Shown here piece after piece: positions 9,774 through 18,078 of a stretch of 64,000 nt of DNA (its first letter is position 1; every line of letters starts with the position of its first letter). The position numbers were made by a program, and so were the translations under genes. The notes under the pieces are model-generated. The model worked only from the letters and a program-made list of their open reading frames with translations, was not told the origin of the DNA and ran no database searches. The DNA comes from Streptomyces sp. ASQP_92 (GTDB lineage: Bacteria; Actinomycetota; Actinomycetes; Streptomycetales; Streptomycetaceae): assembly GCF_025399895.1 (NCBI RefSeq), contig NZ_JAODUA010000005.1:62001-126000 (forward strand), read 5' to 3'.

Positions 9774-10166
9774 TCAGCGGTCGGGGTCGCAGCTCTCCCG
9801 GCGCAACCCGATGGTGATCAGCGCCTCCATGAGGGCGTTCCGATCCTCCCGGGGCGCGCGGTGCACGGCGCCCTCCTCCAGGACGTCGCCCAGCTCGGGG
9901 AAGTCCGAGGTGGCCGGGGTCGTCCGCAGGATGACGCCGCTGGGCGGGGTGAGCGAGCGCAGCCCGGTGAACAGGACGGCCGGATCGCTGTCGCCGTTCA
10001 TGCTCGGGTCCAGGACGGCGACGTCGGGCAGCAGGACATGCGCCTGGGCCAGCGCGAGCCGGGGGCTCGGGGTGTGCGAGATGACGCGGAAGTGCGGGTT
10101 GCGGTGAATGTGCTCCCGCAACACCGCCGCTTCCTCGTCGGTGGCTACCAGCAGGACGGTGATCAC
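9774..10166 (-). CDS. stand-alone response-regulator receiver-like protein
   Basis: 130 residues with a receiver-like beginning (VITVLLVATDEEAAVLREHI) and a central DVAVLDPSMNGD where a phospho-acceptor Asp would sit after strand 3 (LPDVAVLD). The C-terminal part TFxxLRSL...GVILRTTP resembles strands 4-5. There is no DNA-binding output. The first acidic cluster is ATDEE, so metal binding could be preserved, but the conserved Lys is not obvious. GTG at 10166 follows GGAGG. Could be a degenerate receiver acting in protein contacts. It is separated by 77 bases from the hydrolase gene on the same strand, with which it may be cotranscribed. Confidence 0.65.
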   Translation of the reverse strand: MITVLLVATDEEAAVLREHIHRNPHFRVISHTPSPRLALAQAHVLLPDVAVLDPSMNGDSDPAVLFTGLRSLTPPSGVILRTTPATSDFPELGDVLEEGAVHRAPREDRNALMEALITIGLRRESCDPDR

Positions 10167-10243
10167 GCCTCCAGCATGGGCGACCGCGCCGACCCCAGCC
10201 ACGCGAGCCGCCCCCGCGCCCGGGCGCCCCGCGGTCCCCGCCC

Positions 10244-10978
10244 TCAGGCCAGCGCCGCCTCCGCGATCAGGCGGGCGGTCGCGCGCCCGGCCCGCAGGGC
10301 GTCGGCGTCGGCGGTGGGGACGCAGCGGCCGAGGTCCGGGTCGTACGCGGTCATGATGACGCCCGCGTGATCGGTCTCCGGCTCGTGCAGAGCCGCGGGC
10401 CACTCCCGCTCGTCCAGTGCGGCCAGGAAGTCGCGGGAGTGGCGGCACTCGACCTGCGTGTCCGCCGTGCCGTGGACCAGAACGACCGGCACCCGGCGGC
10501 CCGCGGCCCGCGCCAGATCCTCCAGCGGGACGGAGCCCGTGCTGCGCGCCGGGCGCCAGTAGAGGCCCGCGATGCCGACGACCGCCTTCGGGAGCGAACC
10601 GTCCAGGAGGTCCGGCCGCAGCGCCGTCCCGATCGCGGCCCCCGCCCCCGCCGACCAGCCCGCCACGACCAGACGCTCCGGGTCCGCGCCGAACCCGGCC
10701 GCGTTCTCCCGTACGTACCGCAGGGAAGCGGTCAGATGCGCGCGGCCGCCGTCGGGGGAGTCGGAGCGCCAGTCCGGCACGAACACGGTCAGCCCGTGCG
10801 ACGCCGTCTCCTCGGCGAGCGGGCCGACCTCGGACCTCATGTCGGGGCCCATGCCGTGCCACAGCAGCACGGCGGGGGTGGTGGCCCGCGGGCTCCGCGG
10901 CCGGTACACGTCGAGGAGTTGGGGCGCCGCCGGGCCCGTTGTGCAGGCGACGGTCTGGACGGTGGTGCTGATCGGCAT
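10244..10978 (-). CDS. alpha/beta hydrolase (dienelactone-hydrolase/esterase-like)
   Basis: 244 residues. The nucleophile elbow is GWSAGAG (Ser near residue 113), the oxyanion region is LLWHGMGPD, the acid is likely in VHGTADTQVE, and the His in ETDHAGVIM. No signal peptide is visible, so it is cytoplasmic. The family hydrolyses esters or amides of small molecules; the substrate is unknown. ATG at 10978 has a GAGGAT-type site about ten bases upstream. The gene diverges from the pseudo-caspase gene at 11197 across 218 bases, which must hold promoters for both. Confidence 0.85.
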   Translation of the reverse strand: MPISTTVQTVACTTGPAAPQLLDVYRPRSPRATTPAVLLWHGMGPDMRSEVGPLAEETASHGLTVFVPDWRSDSPDGGRAHLTASLRYVRENAAGFGADPERLVVAGWSAGAGAAIGTALRPDLLDGSLPKAVVGIAGLYWRPARSTGSVPLEDLARAAGRRVPVVLVHGTADTQVECRHSRDFLAALDEREWPAALHEPETDHAGVIMTAYDPDLGRCVPTADADALRAGRATARLIAEAALA

Positions 10979-11196
10979 GGGAGATCCTCGGGTCGCATGG
11001 GTCGACGCTGCTGGGAGTGATCCTCACCGTAACGGTGCCGCTGGTGTGCCCGTGTTCTGGTTCCCTTGGGCTTCTCCCGTGAGGCAAATGCCCCCAACTG
11101 CCCGTCATGGGCGCCCTTGACGAGAATCTCCTTCGGCCGGGCGGGAGTTGAGGCACGGGTGGGGCGGCGCGGGGGTCGACCGGATACGGTGCTGCT

Positions 11197-12324
11197 GTGC
11201 TGATCAAGGGGCAAGAACCGGGGACGGCGCTGCTGCTGGCGGCCGCCCCGGCGAACAAGGGCCGTCTCATCGACGCCGCTTCGGTACTGCCGGGCCTGGC
11301 CGCGGTGGACCCGGGCGTGCTCACCGGTACCCCCGCGGCCACCATCGTGGAGCTCGCCGACCCGGTGGACCCGCAGACCGTGCTGACCCGGGTCCGGGCC
11401 GTGGCCGCCGCGCCCGGCCCGCTGTACCTGTATCTGGCGGGGCAACTGCACGTGGACGCCCGGCAGGGCCGGCTCCACCTCGCGCTCGCCCGCACGACTC
11501 CGGCGAGCCTGCGCTACACCGGCCTGCCGTGGTCCTGGCTGGTCCACGAGTTCCAGGTGCGGCCGCCCGGTACGACCACGGTGCTCGTCGACCTGGTCGC
11601 CGACCCGACGGCCTGGCAGCGGATCGGCCAGGAAGGCCTCGCCGCCGGTCCCGGCGTCCGCCTGTACGGCCGCATCGCCGCGCCCGCGCCGCGCCGGGGG
11701 ATCGCGACCCCCGGCTATCTGAAGACGTACGCCGAGGTGTGGCGCGGCGGGGCCCGGCCCTCGCTCGCGGAGCTCCACGCCTACGCCGCCGAGCAGGCCG
11801 GCCACACCCCCGACGCGCTCCACCTCGCCCTCGACGGCCGGCCCGCGCCCACCGCCCCGGCGCCCGCGCCCAGGGGTCCGGCCCCGGGCGACGACCCTCA
11901 TCCGGCGATCCTGGCCGCCGCGCACGCGGGACGGCACGGCGAGGCGGCGTCGATGGCGGCGGTGTGGGAGAGCGAGGCGATGCGCGCCTTCGGGCCCGGA
12001 TCCCTTGAGGCGGTCCACTGGCTGGAGGTCCGCGCCGACCTGGCCCGCCTGGCCGGGGAACCGGCCCGTTCCTGCGAGTTGTGGATGGCCTCGGCGCAGG
12101 CCCGGCTCGCCCGCCGCCAGACCACCGACGACCCCGATGTCCAGGGGGCGGTGGACCGCGCGCACCACCAGTGGGAGCAACTGCGCGACCCGGACCGCGC
12201 CCGCTCCCTCGCCCCGGCGCTGGTCACTCTGCGCCGCCAGGTCCCGGGCCGGCAGCGCGGCGCACTGGCGGCGGTGCAGCGCCGCCTGGAACAGCTCCAG
12301 GCAGTTCCGGCCGCAGGCCGCTGA
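11197..12324 (+). CDS. unrecognised protein with degenerate caspase-like N-terminal half and helical C-terminal half
   Basis: 375 residues, no family recognised with certainty. Residues 1-145 follow the strand order of a caspase/CHAT fold: LLLAAAPANKGRLIDAASVL, then GPLYLYLAGQLHVD (position of the usual YSGHG), LHLALART, YTGLPWSWLVHEF, and TTTVLVDLVAD (position of LILDCCHSG). The catalytic His and Cys are both missing. A Pro/Ala linker follows, then from about residue 225 a TPR-like helical region (HPAILAAAHAGRHGEAASMAAVW). GTG at 11197 has only a weak ribosome site. It stands alone. Possible role: signalling scaffold; this is inference. Confidence 0.6.
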   Translation: MLIKGQEPGTALLLAAAPANKGRLIDAASVLPGLAAVDPGVLTGTPAATIVELADPVDPQTVLTRVRAVAAAPGPLYLYLAGQLHVDARQGRLHLALARTTPASLRYTGLPWSWLVHEFQVRPPGTTTVLVDLVADPTAWQRIGQEGLAAGPGVRLYGRIAAPAPRRGIATPGYLKTYAEVWRGGARPSLAELHAYAAEQAGHTPDALHLALDGRPAPTAPAPAPRGPAPGDDPHPAILAAAHAGRHGEAASMAAVWESEAMRAFGPGSLEAVHWLEVRADLARLAGEPARSCELWMASAQARLARRQTTDDPDVQGAVDRAHHQWEQLRDPDRARSLAPALVTLRRQVPGRQRGALAAVQRRLEQLQAVPAAGR

Positions 12325-12827
12325 GTCCCTGGCCCGCGCCGAGCCCCGTCCCGCCCGCTGAGTCCCGTCCCGCGCTGAGCCCTGTCCCGCGCCGAGCCCA
12401 TCCGTCCTCTGCTGAGCTCCCGACCCGCGCCGAGCCCAGCCCCCCACCACCGCTACCGGAGACGGCCGCACCGCCGCACGCGACGCAGACGCTCCTCCCA
12501 GCGGCCCGTCATCCGCCCCGCCGCCCAGATGCCGCGCGCACAGCGTGCCGCCCAGCCCGCCCGGCGGGCCCCGGTCCGCACCGGGCCGCGCCGCGCGCCC
12601 GGGCGAACGGCCCGTACCTTCCGCTTACCCATGACTCCAGCGTGGCTCGCCCGCCCGGTCGCCGCATGCCGGGGGCCCTTCACACGGCGGGCGAGCGGCG
12701 CCGGCGCGCCCGCGCCGACAGGGGCCGGCTCCTTCACCGGGGCCCCTCGTCCCCGTTACAGGTGTGGACCTGTGGTGGTCGTGCGGGCCCTGGCCCGGGT
12801 ATTCCCCGGCAGGTACGGTGGGGCGCC
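12325..12827 (+). other. gene-free interval of about 500 bases with degenerate short repeats
   Basis: Between the pseudo-caspase gene and the peptidase operon. The first 100 bases contain three or four imperfect copies of a 19-base unit of the type GAGCCC(C/T)GTCCCGCGC. A minus-strand frame of 94 residues at 12453-12737 is Arg-rich and lacks a family or clear ribosome site, so I do not call it. The promoter of the peptidase operon must lie in the last 150 bases, but no convincing -35/-10 pair stands out. Confidence 0.5.
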
Positions 12828-13661
12828 ATGAAGATCCTCATCAGTGCCGACATGGAAGGCGCCACCGGGGTCACCTGGCCGGCCGACGTGCTTCCGGGGA
12901 CGCCGCAGTGGGAGCGCTGCCGGGCCATGTTCACCTCGGACGTGAACGCGGCGGTGCTCGGATTCTTCGACGGGGGCGCCGCCGACGTGCTCATCAACGA
13001 GGCGCACTGGTCGATGCGGAACCTGCTCCTGGAGAGACTGGACGAGCGCGCCCAGATGCTCACCGGCAAGCACAAGTCGCTGTCCATGGTGGAGGGGATC
13101 CAGCACGGCGATGTCGACGGCATCGCGTTCGTCGGCTACCACACGGGCGCCGGCACGGCCGGGGTGCTCGCCCACACCTACCTCGCCAACTCCATCACCG
13201 GCGTCTGGCTCAACGGCGCCCGCGCCAGCGAGGGGCTGCTCAACGCGCATGTCGTCGCCGAGTACGGGGTGCCCGTGGTCCTGGTGACCGGCGACGACCT
13301 CACCTGCGCCGACGCCGAGGGCTATGCGCCCGCCGCCCGCAAGGTCGCCGTCAAGGACCACGTCTCGCGGTACGCCGCGGTGTGCCGCACCCCGGCCCGC
13401 ACCGCCGGTGACATCCGGGCCGCGGCCAAGGAGGCCGCCGGGCTCGCGCGCAAGGCCGAGCCGGTGGAGGGCGGCCCGTTCACCGTGGAGATCGAGTTCG
13501 ACGCCGAGCATCTGGCCGACGCGGCCACCGTGGTGCCCGGCGTGGGGCGTACGGGTGAACGGCGCGTGTCTTACACGAGTTTGACGATGTATGAGGGAAT
13601 TCGCACCTTCAAGGCGGTTACGACGATCGTCTCGTCCGCGGTGGAGGAACAGTATGGCTGA
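12828..13661 (+). CDS. M55 family D-aminopeptidase (DppA-like)
   Basis: 277 residues. The N-terminus KILISADMEGATGV carries the Asp and Glu zinc ligands of DppA (SADxEG), NEAHWSMRNLL gives a His ligand, and FVGYHTGAGTAGVLAHT and SEGLLNAHVVAEYGVP are further family motifs. Bacillus DppA removes N-terminal D-alanine from D-Ala-containing peptides and forms a decameric channel. ATG at 12828 with a GGTGGGG site. First gene of a four-gene operon; its end overlaps the M20 gene by eight bases. Context with an LD-carboxypeptidase suggests use of cell-wall peptides. Confidence 0.92.
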   Translation: MKILISADMEGATGVTWPADVLPGTPQWERCRAMFTSDVNAAVLGFFDGGAADVLINEAHWSMRNLLLERLDERAQMLTGKHKSLSMVEGIQHGDVDGIAFVGYHTGAGTAGVLAHTYLANSITGVWLNGARASEGLLNAHVVAEYGVPVVLVTGDDLTCADAEGYAPAARKVAVKDHVSRYAAVCRTPARTAGDIRAAAKEAAGLARKAEPVEGGPFTVEIEFDAEHLADAATVVPGVGRTGERRVSYTSLTMYEGIRTFKAVTTIVSSAVEEQYG

Positions 13662-14985
13662 GGTGGAGACGGCCGATCAGGTGGCGCTCGACGAGGTGGT
13701 GGCCTTCACTTCCGGGCTGATCCGGATCGACACCAGCAACCGGGGCGGCGGCGACTGCCAGGAGCGCCCGGCCGCCGAGTACGTCGCCCAGCGGCTGGCC
13801 GAAGCGGGCCTCGAACCCCGCATGCTGGAACGCACCCGGGGACGTACCAACGTGGTCGCCCGCATCGAGGGCACCGACGCGTCGGCCGACGCGCTCCTCG
13901 TGCACGGACACCTGGACGTGGTGCCCGCGGAGGCCGCCGACTGGAGCGTGCACCCCTTCTCGGGGGAGGTCCGCGACGGCGTGGTCTGGGGCCGGGGCGC
14001 GGTCGACATGAAGAACATGGACGCCATGGTTCTGTCGGTCGTACGGTCCTGGGCGCGGCACGGGGTGCGGCCCCGGCGCGACATCGTCCTCGCCTTCACC
14101 GCCGACGAGGAGGACAGCGCCGTCGACGGCGCCGGCTTCCTCACCGACCACCACCCCGAGCTGTTCGAGGGGTGCACCGAGGGCATCAGCGAGTCGGGCG
14201 GTGTCACCTTCCACGCCGGCCGGGGCATGGAGATCTATCCGGTCGGGGCGGGGGAGCGCGGCACGGCCTGGCTGCGGCTCACCGCGCAGGGCCGCGCGGG
14301 CCACGGCTCCAAGGTGAACCGGGACAACGCGGTCAGCCGGCTCGCCGGCGCCGTCACCCGCATCGGTGCCTACGAGTGGCCGGTCAGGATCACCCCGACG
14401 GTCCGCGCGAGCATCATCGAACTGGCCGCGCTGCACGGCATCGACGCCCACCCGGACGCCGCCGACTTCGACGCCGACGAACTGCTCGGCAAGCTCGGCC
14501 CCGCCGCCGCCCTGGTCGAGCCGGTCATCCGCAACAGCGCCAACCCGACGATGCTGAACGCCGGTTACAAGGTCAACGTCATCCCGGGCAACGCGACCGC
14601 GTATGTCGACGGGCGCATCCTGCCCGGCGCCGAGGCCGAATTCCACGCCACCCTGGACGAGTTGACCGGACCCGAGGTCGACTGGGACTTCTACCACGCG
14701 GGCGTGCCGCTCCAGGCGCCCGTCGACTCGCCCACGTTCCACAAGCTGCGGGCCGCCCTCGAACGGTTCGCGCCGGAGGGCCATGTGGTGCCGTACTGCA
14801 TGTCGGGCGGCACCGACGCCAAACAGTTCACCCGCCTCGGCATCACCGGCTACGGCTTCGCGCCGCTGCGCCTGCCGGCCGGCCTCGACTACCAGGCGCT
14901 GTTCCACGGCGTCGACGAACGGGTGCCCGTGGACGCGCTGCACTTCGGCGTCCGGGTCCTGGACCACTATCTGCGCTCCGCGTAG
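13654..14985 (+). CDS. M20 family metallopeptidase
   Basis: 443 residues. The dinuclear zinc site is intact: His in LLVHGHLDVVP, bridging Asp in WGRGAVDMKNMDA, general-base Glu in FTADEEDS, and a C-terminal His in YQALFHGVDE. The lid/dimerisation domain (about residues 210-330) begins with GTAWLRLTAQGRAGHGS. Family members hydrolyse dipeptides or N-acyl amino acids. ATG at 13654 lies within the preceding gene and has GGAGGA at ideal spacing, so translation is coupled. Within this operon it may finish peptides released by the D-aminopeptidase and LD-carboxypeptidase. Confidence 0.92.
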   Translation: MAEVETADQVALDEVVAFTSGLIRIDTSNRGGGDCQERPAAEYVAQRLAEAGLEPRMLERTRGRTNVVARIEGTDASADALLVHGHLDVVPAEAADWSVHPFSGEVRDGVVWGRGAVDMKNMDAMVLSVVRSWARHGVRPRRDIVLAFTADEEDSAVDGAGFLTDHHPELFEGCTEGISESGGVTFHAGRGMEIYPVGAGERGTAWLRLTAQGRAGHGSKVNRDNAVSRLAGAVTRIGAYEWPVRITPTVRASIIELAALHGIDAHPDAADFDADELLGKLGPAAALVEPVIRNSANPTMLNAGYKVNVIPGNATAYVDGRILPGAEAEFHATLDELTGPEVDWDFYHAGVPLQAPVDSPTFHKLRAALERFAPEGHVVPYCMSGGTDAKQFTRLGITGYGFAPLRLPAGLDYQALFHGVDERVPVDALHFGVRVLDHYLRSA

Positions 14986-15006
14986 CCCCGAGGGAGAGTT
15001 GTCACG

Positions 15007-16983
15007 ATGGTGCCCACCGCGCCCTACGGAAGCTGGCCGTCGCCGATCGACGCGGCCCTGGCCGCCGCCCACGACGGCCACGCCGACCACGTCGGTGTCG
15101 TGGGAGGCGAGCTGTGGTGGACGCGGTCGCGCCCCGAGGAGGGCGGCCGTCAGGCCCTGGTGCGCCGGCACGCCGACGGCGAGGACGAGGAGGTGCTGCC
15201 GCCGCCGTGGAACGTGCGCAGCCGGGTCATGGAGTACGGCGGCCGTCCCTGGGACGGCGCGGACCGGCCCACCGGGGGCCCGCTCGTCGTCTTCACCCAC
15301 TTCGCCGACCAGCGGCTGTACGCCTACGAGCCGAACACGGACGCCGTGCCGAGGCCGCTCACCCCGCTCTCGACGGTCGGCGAGGGCCTGCGCTGGGTCG
15401 ACCCGCGCATCGACCTCGGCCGGGGCGAAGTGTGGTGCGTGCTCGAGGAGTTCACCGGAGAGGCGCCCACCGACGTGCGCCGGGTGATCGCGGCCGTGCC
15501 ACTGGACGGCTCGGCCGCCGAACACCGGGACGCGGTAAGGGAGTTGAGCGACGGGCGGCACCGCTTCGTCACCGGACCCCGGCTCTCCCCGGACGGCCGG
15601 CAGGCCGCCTGGATCGGCTGGGACCACCCCCGGATGCCGTGGGACGGAACCGAGTTGATCGTGGCGGAGGTCGAGGAGAGCGGCGAGCTGCGCGACGCGC
15701 GCACCCTCGCCGGCGGCCCCGAGGAGTCCATCGCGCAGGCCGACTGGGCCTGCGACGGCCGCCTCCTGTTCGCCTCCGACCGCAGCGGCTGGTGGAACCT
15801 GTACCGCGCGGAGCCCGACGGCACCGAGGTCGCGCTGTGCCCTCGCGCCGAGGAGTTCGCGGGGCCGCTGTGGCAGGTCGGGCGGCGCTGGTTCCAGCCC
15901 CTGGACAGCGGATTGATCGCCGTCGTGCACGGCGCGGGCACCACCACGCTCGGCATACTGGACCCGGAGAGCGGCGAACTCGTCGACGCCGCCGGCCCCT
16001 GGACCCGGTGGAGCGCGACGCTCGCCGCCCACGGCAGCCGCGTCGTGGGCGTCGCCGCGAGCCCGCGCACCTCCGGCGAACTCGTCGAACTCGACACCGC
16101 CACGGGCCGCGCCCGCGTCATCGGCCGCGAGCACACCGACGCCGTGGACCCGGCGTACTACCCCGAACCCCTGATCCGTACCTACGCCGGACCCGGCGGC
16201 CGGGACGTGCACGCCCACGTCTACCCGCCGCACCACCCCGAGCGCGCCGCCCCTGACGGGGAGCTGCCGCCCTATGTGATCTGGGCCCACGGTGGGCCCA
16301 CCAGCAATGTCTCCCTCGTCCTCGACCTGGAGACCGCCTATTTCACCTCCCGTGGCATCGGCGTCGTCAAGGTCGACTACGGCGGCTCCACGGGTTACGG
16401 GCGCGCCTACCGCGACCGGCTGCGCGAACAGTGGGGCGTCGTCGACGTCGAGGACTGCGCCGCCGTGGCCCGCGCACTGGCCGCCGAGGGCGCCGCCGAC
16501 CCGCGCCGCCTCGCCATCCGGGGCGGCAGCGCCGGCGGCTGGACCACCGCCGCCTCCCTCGCCACCACCGACGTCTACGCCTGCGGCTCCATCAGCTACC
16601 CCGTCCTCGACCTCACGAGCTGGCTCGACGTCACCCACGACTTCGAATCGCGCTACCTGGAGAGCCTCGTAGGCCCCCACGCCGACGTGCCCGGCCGCTT
16701 CGTGGAACGCTCGCCCGCCCAGCACACCGATCGCATCACGGCCCCGTTCCTGCTGCTCCAGGGGCTGGACGACGCGATCTGCCCACCCGCGCAGTGCGAG
16801 CGGTTCCTGGAGAAGATGGCCGGGCGCGGCATCCCGCACGCCTACCTCGCCTTCGAGGGCGAAGGCCACGGCTTCCGCCGCGCGGACACCGTGATCCGCG
16901 CCCTGGAGGCCGAACTCTCCCTGTACGCCCAGGTGTTCGCCATCGACCGCGACGACGTCCCCCCGCTGGAGCTCACCCGATGA
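15007..16983 (+). CDS. S9 family prolyl-oligopeptidase-type serine peptidase
   Basis: 658 residues: an N-terminal beta-propeller (to about residue 390, with blade motifs such as GPRLSPDGRQAAWIGWDHP and LLFASDRSGWWNLYR) and a C-terminal alpha/beta hydrolase domain. The triad is visible: Ser in IRGGSAGGW (near 507), Asp in LQGLDDAICPP (near 587), His in EGEGHGFR (near 619). GGPTSN supplies the oxyanion region. No signal peptide, so intracellular. It is the acylaminoacyl-peptidase-like type acting on short peptides. ATG at 15007 follows GAGGGAGAG; it is 21 bases after the M20 gene and overlaps the next gene by four bases. Confidence 0.92.
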   Translation: MVPTAPYGSWPSPIDAALAAAHDGHADHVGVVGGELWWTRSRPEEGGRQALVRRHADGEDEEVLPPPWNVRSRVMEYGGRPWDGADRPTGGPLVVFTHFADQRLYAYEPNTDAVPRPLTPLSTVGEGLRWVDPRIDLGRGEVWCVLEEFTGEAPTDVRRVIAAVPLDGSAAEHRDAVRELSDGRHRFVTGPRLSPDGRQAAWIGWDHPRMPWDGTELIVAEVEESGELRDARTLAGGPEESIAQADWACDGRLLFASDRSGWWNLYRAEPDGTEVALCPRAEEFAGPLWQVGRRWFQPLDSGLIAVVHGAGTTTLGILDPESGELVDAAGPWTRWSATLAAHGSRVVGVAASPRTSGELVELDTATGRARVIGREHTDAVDPAYYPEPLIRTYAGPGGRDVHAHVYPPHHPERAAPDGELPPYVIWAHGGPTSNVSLVLDLETAYFTSRGIGVVKVDYGGSTGYGRAYRDRLREQWGVVDVEDCAAVARALAAEGAADPRRLAIRGGSAGGWTTAASLATTDVYACGSISYPVLDLTSWLDVTHDFESRYLESLVGPHADVPGRFVERSPAQHTDRITAPFLLLQGLDDAICPPAQCERFLEKMAGRGIPHAYLAFEGEGHGFRRADTVIRALEAELSLYAQVFAIDRDDVPPLELTR

Positions 16984-17915
16984 ACGCCGCCGCCCTCACC
17001 CGCCCGCCCCGGCTGCGGCCCGGCGCCAGGATCGCCGTGGTCGCCCCCAGCGGGCCCGTCGTCGAGGAGCGGCTGCGGCAAGGCCTCGACATCCTGCGCG
17101 GCTGGGGCCTCGAACCGCTGGCCACCGCCCAAGTCACCGACCGCCACCCGCAGTTCAGGTATCTGGCGGGCGAGGACGAGAAGCGGGCCCGTGACTTCCA
17201 GGAAGCCTGGTGCGACCCCACCGTCGACGCCGTGATGTGCGCCCGGGGCGGCTACGGGGCCCAGCGCATGGTCGACCTCCTGGACTGGAACGCGCTGCGC
17301 GCGGCCGGACCCAAGGTGCTCATCGGCTACAGCGATGTGACCGCCCTGCACGAGGCGTTCGCCGTCCGCCTCGGCCTGAGCACCCTGCACGGACCGATGG
17401 CCTCCGCGCTCGCCTTCCTCACCGACACCACCACCCAGGAGTCGCTGCGCACCACCCTGTTCGAGCCGGAGGCGGCGATGACCCTCGGTCTGCCCGGCGC
17501 CCGGCCCCTGGTGCCCGGCCGGGCCACGGGCGTCACCGTCGGCGGCTGCCTGTCCCTGCTCACGGCGGACCTCGCCACGCCGCACGCCCGCCGGTCCGCC
17601 GCCGGCGGGCTGCTCCTTCTTGAGGACATCGGCGAGGAGGACTACCGCCTGGACCGCGCCCTGACCCAACTCCTGCGCTCCGGCTGGCTGGAGGGCGTCA
17701 CCGGCGTCGCCCTCGGTTCCTGGAAGGACTGCGGGCCGTACGAGGAGAGAGTGCGGCCGGTGCTGGCCGAACGGCTGACCCGGCTGGGTGTGCCCGTCGT
17801 CGAAGACCTCGGCTTCGGCCACTGCGACACCGCCCTGACGATGCCGCTGGGTGTGTCCGCGACCCTGGACGCGGACCGCGGCACGCTCACCCTGGACACG
17901 CCCGCCCTCGCCTGA
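16980..17915 (+). CDS. ldcA: LD-carboxypeptidase, S66 family
   Basis: 311 residues. The Ser-Glu-His triad of S66 peptidases is recognisable: Ser in LIGYSDVTAL (near 118), Glu in LLLLEDIGEEDYRLD, His in LGFGHCDTALT. The N-terminal AVVAPSGPV and ARGGYGAQR motifs are diagnostic. LdcA removes the terminal D-alanine from murein tetrapeptides in the cytoplasm during peptidoglycan recycling. The ATG overlaps the stop of the S9 gene (ATGA), so it is the last coupled gene of the operon. No signal peptide fits a recycling role. Confidence 0.92.
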   Translation: MNAAALTRPPRLRPGARIAVVAPSGPVVEERLRQGLDILRGWGLEPLATAQVTDRHPQFRYLAGEDEKRARDFQEAWCDPTVDAVMCARGGYGAQRMVDLLDWNALRAAGPKVLIGYSDVTALHEAFAVRLGLSTLHGPMASALAFLTDTTTQESLRTTLFEPEAAMTLGLPGARPLVPGRATGVTVGGCLSLLTADLATPHARRSAAGGLLLLEDIGEEDYRLDRALTQLLRSGWLEGVTGVALGSWKDCGPYEERVRPVLAERLTRLGVPVVEDLGFGHCDTALTMPLGVSATLDADRGTLTLDTPALA

Positions 17916-18039
17916 GGGACCGTACCGCCCGGCCGTCCACCACGGCTTCGCCCGGCCCGAACTCCCCTGCGCGGCAAGAACCTTGTGTCCCAGGCGTTGA
18001 CGCGGAAGTTTTACGTGTCACAGCATGAGGGCGCCCGGA

Positions 18040-18055
18040 CCTACCAGTCGGTAGG
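18040..18055. promoter_or_regulatory. inverted repeat upstream of the CocE-type gene (operator candidate)
   Basis: CCTACC-AGTC-GGTAGG, a perfect 6-bp inverted repeat 24-39 bases before the start codon. A possible promoter (TTGACG at 17997, 18-base spacer, CAGCAT at 18021) lies just upstream, so the repeat would sit at the start of the transcript, fitting a TetR-type operator or a short 5' hairpin. Confidence 0.4.
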
Positions 18056-18078
18056 CCCGCCTCGCCGTGGAGGACGCC

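Noticed and set aside
12453..12737. Arg-rich 94-codon minus-strand frame in the 500-base gap
   Set aside because: No family, no convincing ribosome site (GGAG only two bases from an internal ATG), composition as expected by chance in GC-rich DNA.
13618..16869. A 1083-codon minus-strand open frame antisense to the M20 and S9 genes
   Set aside because: Typical high-GC shadow frame, rich in Gly/Asp/Val/Arg with no domain; the sense strand encodes clear peptidases with active-site motifs.
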